From NCBI GenBank assembly GCA_947456915.1, contig CANGUQ010000031.1:1-15190 (forward strand): 15,190 nt of DNA, read 5' to 3'. The notes beneath the pieces are model-generated. The model made no database searches. It had not been told where the DNA came from and saw nothing but the letters and a program-made list of their open reading frames with translations. The position numbers and the translations under genes are program-made. Origin of the DNA: Betaproteobacteria bacterium. Lineage in GTDB: Bacteria; Pseudomonadota; Gammaproteobacteria; Burkholderiales; CAIKXV01. Positions 7,169 through 13,422 of the stretch are shown in pieces (position 1 is the first letter of the stretch; each line of letters opens with the position of its first letter).

Positions 7169-8509
7169 CTACTTCGCGAACGGCAGCGCCGCGGCCTTGC
7201 CCTTCTCCGTCGCCCACAGCGCGGCGAGCAGCGTCCTCGCCTTCGCCTCGCCGAGCACCGGAGTCGCCAGTTCCATGAACTTGGCGTCCACCTCCTCGTC
7301 GGTGAGGAGCTGCTCGGGATCACCCTTGCGATAGGGCTGGAAGAACTCGAGCTGGCGGCCGTCGGTCAGCGTCATCTTCACCCGCGAGGCGCGCTGCTTC
7401 GGATACCCGGCCGTCAGCGCCGGGTCCTCGACCAGCTCGATGCGTGTCATCAGGTCCCTGACCTTCGCGTCGTTGAGCCGCTCGGGCGTGTAGGCGTTGA
7501 GCCGCACGCTGCCGTGCACGAGCGCACTGGCCACGGTGAACCTCAGCGAGAAGCGGCCCTCGAACGCCGAGCTCACGGTATCGCGGCCGCAGATCTCGGT
7601 CGCCTGGCCATAGGTCTCCAGCCGCACCGAAGCAATCTGCTCGGGCGTGAGGTTGTACTTCTGCTTGAGCACCAGCGCGCCGTCGATGGAGGCGAAGGTG
7701 TGACCGCAGGAGCCGTGGTTCTTGAATGTGATCTCGGTGATGTTGTACTTCTCGCCCAGCCCGGCGGTCGCTCTGGACCAGTCGGCGTTCTTGCTCATCG
7801 CCACGCCGAAGCCGATCTCGCCCTCCAGCATGTCCGGTGTGCCGGTAAGCCCGTTCTTCGCGGCAAGCGCGCACATCACGCCGACATCGGCTGCATGTGC
7901 GGCGTGCATCGGCTTGGTCATCGACTCGGAACGAAACGCCTGCTGCAGACCCGCCATGTGAGTCACCACGCTGGCGATCGCGTTGATGAACTGCTCGCGA
8001 TCGCACTTGAGCACCGTTGCGGCAGCGGCCGCGGCTCCGATGCAGCCGATGGTGGCAGTGGTATGCCAGTAGACGTAGTGCGAAGGCATGACTGCCTCGC
8101 ACACGCGCGTCGAGATCTCGTAGCCGACGATCACGCCGCGCAGGAACGTCTCGCCGCTCGCGTCCACCGACTGCGCCGCTGCGAGCGCCGCGCTGATGGT
8201 CGGCGAACCCGGGTGATAGCCCCCGGCGCGATAGATGTCGTCGAACTCGACCGTATGCGAACCCGCGCCCATGATCAGCGCGGCAGCGCGCGTGCACGCG
8301 CTGCGTCCGTACACCGGCAGCAGTGCGCGCCCGTGGTCGAGCTCGTCGGCGAGCGCGTTCATCAGCACGGTGGCCGGCGCGCACTCCATCCCCGGCAGCA
8401 GCGCAGCCGACCAGTCGATCACGCAGCGCTTGGCGTGATGCCAGACCTCGTCCGGCAGGCGGGAGGTCTGTTCGTGGATCGCGTAGTCGGCAAGCTTTTC
8501 GAGCAGCAT
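7169..8509 (-). CDS. MmgE/PrpD family protein (2-methylcitrate dehydratase / immune-responsive-gene fold)
   Basis: 446 residues from the ATG at 8509, chosen because AGGAGA (8515-8520) lies five bases upstream; the open frame to 8806 overlaps the divergent Bug gene and is not needed. The N-terminal helical domain shows PDEVWHHAKRCVIDWSAA and the family core AGSHTVEFDDIYRAGGYHPG, then YWHTTATIGCIGAAAAAATV and MTKPMHAAHAADVGVMCALA. The C-terminal domain begins around FKNHGSCGHTFASIDGALVL. Members include 2-methylcitrate dehydratase (PrpD), cis-aconitate decarboxylase and iminodisuccinate epimerase, all acting on small poly-carboxylates; many remain unassigned. The gene is divergent from a Bug binding-protein gene, a common arrangement suggesting shared control and a shared substrate. 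It differs enough from true PrpD (no propionate genes nearby) that I leave the symbol empty. Confidence 0.9.
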   Translation of the reverse strand: MLLEKLADYAIHEQTSRLPDEVWHHAKRCVIDWSAALLPGMECAPATVLMNALADELDHGRALLPVYGRSACTRAAALIMGAGSHTVEFDDIYRAGGYHPGSPTISAALAAAQSVDASGETFLRGVIVGYEISTRVCEAVMPSHYVYWHTTATIGCIGAAAAAATVLKCDREQFINAIASVVTHMAGLQQAFRSESMTKPMHAAHAADVGVMCALAAKNGLTGTPDMLEGEIGFGVAMSKNADWSRATAGLGEKYNITEITFKNHGSCGHTFASIDGALVLKQKYNLTPEQIASVRLETYGQATEICGRDTVSSAFEGRFSLRFTVASALVHGSVRLNAYTPERLNDAKVRDLMTRIELVEDPALTAGYPKQRASRVKMTLTDGRQLEFFQPYRKGDPEQLLTDEEVDAKFMELATPVLGEAKARTLLAALWATEKGKAAALPFAK

Positions 8510-8642
8510 TCGGGTCTCCTGCGGTCGGCGGGACGTCGGAACGACAGCGGGAAATGGTACACCGCCGTGGCAGTCGTCGATGCCGTACACTCCGGGCGCG
8601 TCGCTCGCCCAACAGGTGCAATGCCGTGTCAGAAGAGGATCG
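8510..8642. promoter_or_regulatory. Divergent control region between MmgE/PrpD and Bug genes
   Basis: This 133-base gap must drive both the MmgE/PrpD gene and the tandem Bug pair. It contains a TACACT at 8586-8591 on the plus strand as a possible -10 and TACCAT on the minus strand (8554-8559). Neither has a recognisable -35 at proper spacing. GTACAC occurs twice (8557 and 8585), which might be part of an operator but is too short to claim. Confidence 0.25.
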
Positions 8643-9641
8643 ATGAGCTGCAGTCCCTGCACCGGCGCGGCCGCCGCAGCGTTGCTCGCGGTACTGACGG
8701 CCACCCCGACGTCGGCGGTCCGCGCGCAGTCGGCAGCGGCCTCCGCGTGGCCGGTCAAGCCGCCGCGGCTCATCGTCAGTTTCGCCCCCGGCGGAGCGAA
8801 CGACATCCTCGGCCGCGCTCTCGCCAGCCAGCTCGGCGAGACGCTGGGTCAGCAGGTCGTGGTGGAGAACCGCGCCGGCGCCGGCGGCGCGGTCGGCACC
8901 GAGTTCGTCGCCCGGGCGGCCGCGGACGGCTACACGCTGCTGCTCGGCACTGCCTCGGCCTTCGCGATCATCCCGCATCTGTCGCGCCCGAACTACGACG
9001 CGCAGCGTGACTTCGCACCGATCGGACCGTTCGCCACCCTGAACTACGTGATCCTCGCCCACCCTTCGGTCCCGGCGAAGACGGTGAAGGATCTGATCGC
9101 ACTCGCGCGCCGGACCCCGGGACGTCTGAACTTCGCGAGTTCCGGCAGCGGCTCTGCACCGCACCTGGCGGTGGAACTGTTCAGCGCGCAGGCCGGCATC
9201 ACGCTCACCCACATCCCCTACAAGGGCGGCGCGCCGGCGCTCACGGCGCTGATGGGCGGCGAGGTCGATCTGATGTTCGACACCTTCATCACCACGCTGC
9301 CACACGTGAAGAGCGGGCGGGTGAAGCCGATCGCAGTGACTTCCGCGCGACGCAGTGCAACCTTCCCGGATCTGCCGACCGTCGCGGAATCCGGCCTGCC
9401 CGGCTTCGAAGCGGGCAACTGGTTCGCCCTGTTCGCCCCCGCCGGCACGCCGCAGCCGGTCGTCGACCGGCTCACGCGGGCGCTCGCCGCGGCGAGTGCC
9501 GCGCCCGCGTTTCGCGAACGCCTCAGCGCGCAGGGCGCCGAACCGATGTCGGGCACGCCCGAGGAACTCGCCGCGCTGATCCGCAGGGAATCGGCGCGTT
9601 TCGCCAGACTGATCCGCGACGCGGGTATCCGCGCCGACTGA
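8643..9641 (+). CDS. Bug-family (TctC-type) tripartite tricarboxylate transporter substrate-binding protein
   Basis: 332 residues from the ATG at 8643. GAGGA lies only three bases upstream, a short spacing, but this start gives a standard signal peptide: a small, alanine/leucine-rich core at 9-20 and VRAQ with cleavage near A28. An in-frame ATG at 8580 has no ribosome binding site and would add an unlikely leader. Signatures are LIVSFAPGGANDI (F47 to D54), VVVENRAGAGG, ADGYT and HIPYKGGAPALTALMGG. It is the first of two tandem Bug genes (71-base gap) and is divergent from the MmgE/PrpD gene, hence probably involved in capture of the carboxylate that enzyme handles. A cysteine pair in MSCSPC lies before the hydrophobic core and does not form a lipobox. 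Confidence 0.92.
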   Translation: MSCSPCTGAAAAALLAVLTATPTSAVRAQSAAASAWPVKPPRLIVSFAPGGANDILGRALASQLGETLGQQVVVENRAGAGGAVGTEFVARAAADGYTLLLGTASAFAIIPHLSRPNYDAQRDFAPIGPFATLNYVILAHPSVPAKTVKDLIALARRTPGRLNFASSGSGSAPHLAVELFSAQAGITLTHIPYKGGAPALTALMGGEVDLMFDTFITTLPHVKSGRVKPIAVTSARRSATFPDLPTVAESGLPGFEAGNWFALFAPAGTPQPVVDRLTRALAAASAAPAFRERLSAQGAEPMSGTPEELAALIRRESARFARLIRDAGIRAD

Positions 9642-9712
9642 AGCTGCGGCGCCGCCGTCCCGATTGACTGCCCGAAGCATCACCCTAACAATCCTCCGCT
9701 CCAGGAGATGCC

Positions 9713-10672
9713 ATGTCCACCCGAATCCGCCTGCTCGCAGCGGCTGCGCTGCTCGTCCCGGTCCTCGCCTCCGCGCAGAGCTTCCCGTCCAGGCCGCTGC
9801 GCATCGTCGTGGGCTTCGCCCCCGGGGGTAACGTCGACATCACCGCGCGCACGCTCGCGCCTTCGCTGTCCGAGGCGCTGGGTCAACCGGTGCTGATCGA
9901 GAATCGTGCAGGCGCCGGCGGCAGCGTCGGCGCGGAATTCGTCGCGCGCGCACCGGCCGACGGCTACACGATGCTGATGGGCTCGAGTTCGCTCGCGGTG
10001 AATGCCACGCTGTACACGAACCTGAGCTTCGACACGGTCAAGGATCTCGCGGCGGTCGCACCGGTGTCGAACGTTCCCATCGTGCTCACCGTGCACCCGA
10101 GCGTGCCGGCCAGGAACGCAAAGGAGTATCTCGCCATCGTCCGGCAGCGCAAGGGCAGCATCACCTATGCCTCGGCTGGCACCGGCACGTCCAATCACCT
10201 GACCGGGGAGCTGTTCCGCTCGGTCACCGGCGCACAGTTCATTCACGTGCCGTACAAGGGCAGCGGTGTCGCGCTGACCGACCTGATGGGCGGACAGGTC
10301 GACAGCATGTTCGACCAGCTCACGTCGTCGCTGCCGTTCATTCGTGCCGGCAAGATCCGCATCCTCGCCGTGGCGAGCGCGACGCGCTCGAGCGTGCTGC
10401 CCGAGGTGCCCACGCTGCTGGAACAGGGGATCAACGTCGACGCCAGCACCTGGACCGGCGTGTTCGTGCCCGCAGCCACACCGCGCGACAGCATCGTGCG
10501 GCTGAACACCGCGATCCAGAAGATCACCCGCTCCACCGGCTTTCGCGAGAAGCTGGCTGCCCTCGGCGCCGATGCCCTCGAAGGAACACCGGACCAGTTC
10601 GCCACCCTGTTTCGCGAAGAGGTCGCGAAGTGGGGGCGCATCGTGAAGAACTCCGGCGCGAAGGCGGAGTGA
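9713..10672 (+). CDS. Bug-family (TctC-type) tripartite tricarboxylate transporter substrate-binding protein
   Basis: 319 residues. AGGAG at 9703-9707 lies five bases before the ATG. A clean signal peptide, STRIRLLAAAALLVPVLASA, ends with cleavage before Q22. Signatures are IVVGFAPGGNVDI (F35 to D42), VLIENRAGAGG, ADGYT and HVPYKGSGVALTDLMGG. It lies 71 bases after the previous Bug gene on the same strand. The two share ENRAGAGG, GTEFVAR/GAEFVAR and the LMGGxVD region and look closer to each other than to the two Bug proteins further left, so an old tandem duplication is plausible. The stop is followed within two bases by the first copy of a 76-bp repeat. It is upstream of and co-directional with the PrpF-like gene, though 298 bases separate them. 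Confidence 0.93.
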   Translation: MSTRIRLLAAAALLVPVLASAQSFPSRPLRIVVGFAPGGNVDITARTLAPSLSEALGQPVLIENRAGAGGSVGAEFVARAPADGYTMLMGSSSLAVNATLYTNLSFDTVKDLAAVAPVSNVPIVLTVHPSVPARNAKEYLAIVRQRKGSITYASAGTGTSNHLTGELFRSVTGAQFIHVPYKGSGVALTDLMGGQVDSMFDQLTSSLPFIRAGKIRILAVASATRSSVLPEVPTLLEQGINVDASTWTGVFVPAATPRDSIVRLNTAIQKITRSTGFREKLAALGADALEGTPDQFATLFREEVAKWGRIVKNSGAKAE

Positions 10673-10673
10673 A

Positions 10674-10749
10674 CCCGCGAGCGCCGCGGCGAGGGGCCCG
10701 TCACCGCAGGTGACGGGATCGCCGTACGCGAGTCGGGTTCAGGCGCCGA
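10674..10749. repeat. 76-bp direct repeat, copy 1, with a perfect 9-bp hairpin
   Basis: This segment is identical to 10787-10862 except for one base (C at 10727, T at 10840). Inside it, CCCGTCACC (10697-10705) and GGTGACGGG (10709-10717) form a perfect stem around GCA. At its right end GAGTCGG (10730-10736) can pair with CCGACTC (10746-10752). That second stem runs just past the repeat and is lost in copy 2. There is no T run after either stem, so it is not a standard terminator. It starts two bases after the Bug stop. Confidence 0.85.
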
Positions 10750-10786
10750 CTCCACACTTCCGGCATCGCGCGCCCGCGCGAAGGCG

Positions 10787-10862
10787 CCCGCGAGCGCCGC
10801 GGCGAGGGGCCCGTCACCGCAGGTGACGGGATCGCCGTATGCGAGTCGGGTTCAGGCGCCGA
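10787..10862. repeat. 76-bp direct repeat, copy 2
   Basis: Second copy of the element at 10674-10749, offset by 113 bases with a 37-base spacer. The 9-bp hairpin is preserved at 10810-10830. The short sequence GCGCGAAGGCG precedes both copies (10656-10666 inside the Bug gene end, and 10776-10786), so the duplicated unit may originally have included the end of the Bug gene. It lies 108 bases upstream of the PrpF-like start. Confidence 0.85.
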
Positions 10863-10910
10863 GCGCACGACGCGCGTGGTTCCTGATCGACCGCAGGCTT
10901 GCGCACTCGC

Positions 10911-10938
10911 TTTCGAACGACGCCGCTCGGGATAAGAT
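10911..10938 (+). promoter_or_regulatory. Candidate promoter of the PrpF-like gene
   Basis: TTTCGA (10911-10916) and TAAGAT (10933-10938) are separated by 16 bases and lie 32 bases before the ATG at 10971. The -35 matches the consensus at three of six positions and the -10 at four or five. This region lies to the right of the duplicated repeat, so the gene may be transcribed independently of the Bug pair. Confidence 0.3.
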
Positions 10939-10970
10939 CCCGGACTGATCACCTTGCTGTGGTGCTTCCC

Positions 10971-12116
10971 ATGCGTAACCTGCTCAAGCGTACCGGCCAG
11001 ATCGCAGTGCCCTGCATCCTGATGCGCGGCGGAACATCGAAGGGCCCGTTCTTCCTCGCCGACGATCTGCCGGACGAACCCGCAGCGCGCGAGCGTGTGC
11101 TGCTGGCTGCGATGGGCTCGCCCGACGTGCGCCAGATCGATGGCATCGGCGGAGCAGATACCCTGACCAGCAAGATCGCGATCATCTCGAAGTCGAAGCA
11201 CCCCGACGCAGAGATCGACTACCTGTTCGCGCAGTGTTCGGTCGACAGGCCGGTGGTCGATTTCAGCCCGAACTGCGGCAACATGCTCGCCGCCGTCGGC
11301 CCGTACGCGATCGAAACAGGCCTGGTCGCGGCGTGCTCCCCGCAGACGAGGGTGCGCATCCACAACGTGAACACCGGTGCGGTGATCACCGCCACGGTGC
11401 AGACACCGGACGGCGTGGTGAACTACGAGGGCGAGGCGTCGATCAACGGCGTACCCGGCACTGCGGCACCGGTCTACCTCGAGTTCTCCAGCATCGTCGG
11501 CGGCAAGACCGGCAGGCTTTTCCCCACCGGCAGGCCGCTCGACGTGATCGACGGCATCGAGGCCACCTGCATCGATGTGGCGATGCCGATGGTGCTGATG
11601 CGCGCAGCCGACTTCGGCATCACCGGCTACGAGACCAAGCCGGAACTCGACGCGAACACGGCGCTGATCGCGAAGTTCGAGGCGATCCGCCGCAAGGCCG
11701 GCGAGATGATGGGCATGGGCGACGTGTCGGAGAAGGTCGTGCCCAAGGTCGGCCTGCTGGCACCGGCGCGCGGTACGGCCCCCGAGGGCGGCGCCGCGAT
11801 CGCCTCGCGCTACTTCGTGCCGTGGAACTGCCACGCTGCGCACGCGGTGACCGGCGCGCTGTGCGTCGGTTCGGCAGTCATGCTCCCGGGCACCCTCGCC
11901 GGCAGCATCGTCGGCGCGCCGAAGGGCCCGTTCGCCGACATCGTCATCGAACACCCGAGCGGCACGCTCGGCGTGGCGGTACGCACCGCCGGCGAGGGCG
12001 CATCGATGACGATCGCGGGCGGCAGCTTCCTGCGCACCGCACGCCTGCTGTTCGCCGGCGAAGTGTTCGTGCCAGCATCGACGTGGGGCGAAGCAAAGCT
12101 GGAAAAGGCGGCCTGA
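10971..12116 (+). CDS. PrpF-family isomerase, 4-oxalomesaconate tautomerase (GalD/LigU)-like
   Basis: 381 residues. The start at 10971 begins MRNLLKRTGQIAVPCILMRG and is followed at once by the family signature GGTSKGPFFLADDLP. Other conserved blocks are MGSPDVRQIDGIGGADTLTSK (catalytic Lys candidate K68), SPNCGNMLAAVGPYAIE (C102), and AAHAVTGALCVGSAV near the end. PrpF-fold proteins are diaminopimelate-epimerase-like two-domain isomerases that move a double bond or proton in unsaturated tricarboxylates: PrpF acts on 2-methylaconitate, and GalD and LigU act on 4-oxalomesaconate in gallate/protocatechuate breakdown. The wording of the first 60 residues is closest, by memory, to GalD. No AcnD or PrpC gene is nearby, which argues against the methylcitrate role. 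No strong Shine-Dalgarno is visible. The neighbouring MmgE/PrpD, aldolase and TcuA-like genes suggest tricarboxylate metabolism. Confidence 0.88.
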   Translation: MRNLLKRTGQIAVPCILMRGGTSKGPFFLADDLPDEPAARERVLLAAMGSPDVRQIDGIGGADTLTSKIAIISKSKHPDAEIDYLFAQCSVDRPVVDFSPNCGNMLAAVGPYAIETGLVAACSPQTRVRIHNVNTGAVITATVQTPDGVVNYEGEASINGVPGTAAPVYLEFSSIVGGKTGRLFPTGRPLDVIDGIEATCIDVAMPMVLMRAADFGITGYETKPELDANTALIAKFEAIRRKAGEMMGMGDVSEKVVPKVGLLAPARGTAPEGGAAIASRYFVPWNCHAAHAVTGALCVGSAVMLPGTLAGSIVGAPKGPFADIVIEHPSGTLGVAVRTAGEGASMTIAGGSFLRTARLLFAGEVFVPASTWGEAKLEKAA

Positions 12117-12183
12117 TCGCGCAGCGGACGAACGAAGGACGGTTCCCCGCCGCCAACAGCAGCGAACAGGACGGGAAAGGGAC

Positions 12184-12206
12184 AAAAAAGGGGCCAGGCC
12201 CCTTTT
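12184..12206. terminator. Palindromic terminator, copy 2 of the repeated element
   Basis: Six A and GGGG, loop CCAGG, CCCC and four T form an eight-base-pair stem with T tract, 67 bases after the PrpF-like stop on the same strand. It has the same core and orientation as the copy at 6972-6993, and is followed 38 bases later by a reverse-oriented copy. Confidence 0.7.
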
Positions 12207-12244
12207 CTCTGGCGCGACGAGCATGAGGGGCTGGTCAAGGCAGG

Positions 12245-12267
12245 AAAAAGGGGCCTGGCCCCTTTTT
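12245..12267. terminator. Palindromic terminator, copy 3 of the repeated element (opposite orientation)
   Basis: Five A and GGGG, loop CCTGG, CCCC and five T form a perfect nine-base-pair stem with T tract. The loop is the reverse complement of that in copies 1 and 2, so this copy is inverted relative to them. It lies between the convergent PrpF-like and aldolase genes and may stop transcription from either side. Confidence 0.7.
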
Positions 12268-12293
12268 CGTGGTCGTGGGAGCGAGCGGGTGAA

Positions 12294-12328
12294 AACGACG
12301 AAGGGGGCTGGCAGCCCCCTTCGTCGTT
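12294..12328. terminator. Very strong bidirectional hairpin terminator
   Basis: A perfect inverted repeat with 17-base arms (12294-12310 and 12312-12328) around a single central G; the core is GGGGGCTG/CAGCCCCC flanked by ACGACGAA/TTCGTCGT. On the minus strand the stem runs into TTTTC, 21 bases beyond the aldolase stop, so it most likely terminates that gene. It could also block read-through from the PrpF side. Confidence 0.8.
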
Positions 12329-12348
12329 GCGCAACCGGAAGTCGCCGC

Positions 12349-13191
12349 CTACGCGTCGTACCCCGGATTCTCCCGATCGAGCTTGCGCAGCATCGTCGGC
12401 CACTCGAGCAGGCCGAACGGGCGGCGCGTGCCGCGCTGGTACAGGTGCACGGTCTGATCGACCACTTCCTTCGGCGGCAGCGAAAGTTCGGTGTTGCACG
12501 ACAGCGCCGCGATCTGGATCTGGCAGGCGCGCTCGAGACGCCACATGTTGTTGAAGCACTCGGCGATGGACGGGCCGACGGTGAGCAGGCCGTGATTGCG
12601 CAGCACCATCGCCTCGCGATTGCCGAGGTCGGCGCACAGGCGCGACTGCTCGTCCATGTTGAGCGCGATGCCCTCGTAGTCGTGATAGGCGATGTCGCCG
12701 AAACGCATCGAGGTCTGTGCGATCGGCAGCACGCCGCACTTCATCGCCGACACCGCCATGCCGGCGATCGTGTGCGTGTGGATCACGCAGTCGACGTCGT
12801 GGCGCACCTTGTGCACGGCGCTGTGGATCACGTAGCCGGCCTTGTTCACCCCGTACTTGGTGGCGTTGAACAGCACGTTGCCATCGATGTCGATCTTGAT
12901 CATGTCCGAGGCAGTCATCTCCTCGTACAGCATCCCGTAAGGATTGATCAGGAACTCGTTGTCGGTGCCCGGGATACGCGCCGAGATGTGGTTGGCGATC
13001 ATCTCGGTCATGTCGAACAGTGCCATCAGCCGGTAGCAGGCGGCCAGATCGACACGCACCTTCCACTCTGCCTCGCTGACCTGCTCCTTCACCGTGCGGC
13101 TGGGGTCGTAGCTGTTGCGGTTCGCGATCTTCGCGTCACCGCCGGGCACGGCCAGTTCGGCGCCGGCGCCTGCTGCCTGGGTCTGATCCAT
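12349..13191 (-). CDS. Class II aldolase/adducin family protein
   Basis: 280 residues. GGGAG at 13198-13202 lies six bases before the ATG. After about 40 variable residues the domain begins (KVRVDLAACYRLMALFDMTE) with ANHISARIPG, then FLINPYGMLYEEMTASD. Metal-binding residues are H138 and H140 in CVIHTHT and H200 in LRNHGLLTVG. By hand alignment to fuculose-1-phosphate aldolase, the catalytic Glu73 position falls on G119 (NKAGYVIHSAVH). This is typical of the adducin-like branch and makes a classical sugar-phosphate aldolase role doubtful. Decarboxylation or retro-aldol cleavage of a carboxylated substrate is possible. The protein is cytoplasmic, with no signal. It lies 231 bases downstream of the TcuA-like gene on the same strand, so it may share its transcript or have its own promoter. 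The gene is followed by a very strong hairpin. Confidence 0.88.
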   Translation of the reverse strand: MDQTQAAGAGAELAVPGGDAKIANRNSYDPSRTVKEQVSEAEWKVRVDLAACYRLMALFDMTEMIANHISARIPGTDNEFLINPYGMLYEEMTASDMIKIDIDGNVLFNATKYGVNKAGYVIHSAVHKVRHDVDCVIHTHTIAGMAVSAMKCGVLPIAQTSMRFGDIAYHDYEGIALNMDEQSRLCADLGNREAMVLRNHGLLTVGPSIAECFNNMWRLERACQIQIAALSCNTELSLPPKEVVDQTVHLYQRGTRRPFGLLEWPTMLRKLDRENPGYDA

Positions 13192-13422
13192 TTCAAGCTC
13201 CCTTGTCGAGGTGTCTTCAACTGCTGCTACGGGGCGACCACCGGTCCGATCCTTGCGGCCGCGATTGCTGCCAACTGCGTGGCTTCTTCATCTGCGCGGG
13301 CTGTCGTGGCACCCGCAACCTCTCGTGTCGTCAGCGTACGGCGCGGAGGCAGCGCGCGCGCTCCCGGTGAGTGTAGCGTGCAGCGCGCCGCTTCGATCAG
13401 GCTGTCGCCGCGCGCCTTCTCC

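Noticed and set aside
7320..9683. 787-codon open frame on the minus strand
   Set aside because: Shadow of the MmgE/PrpD gene and of the opposite-strand Bug gene; no plausible motif or ribosome binding site.
10701..12224. 507-codon open frame on the minus strand opposite the PrpF-like gene
   Set aside because: Arg/Ala/His-rich translation, antisense to a well-supported gene, and it reads through the hairpin repeats.
11810..13066. 418-codon open frame on the minus strand covering the aldolase and the palindrome cluster
   Set aside because: Different frame from the true aldolase gene; translates the palindromes into KGARPLF-like repeats, which is a by-product of the repeat, not a protein.
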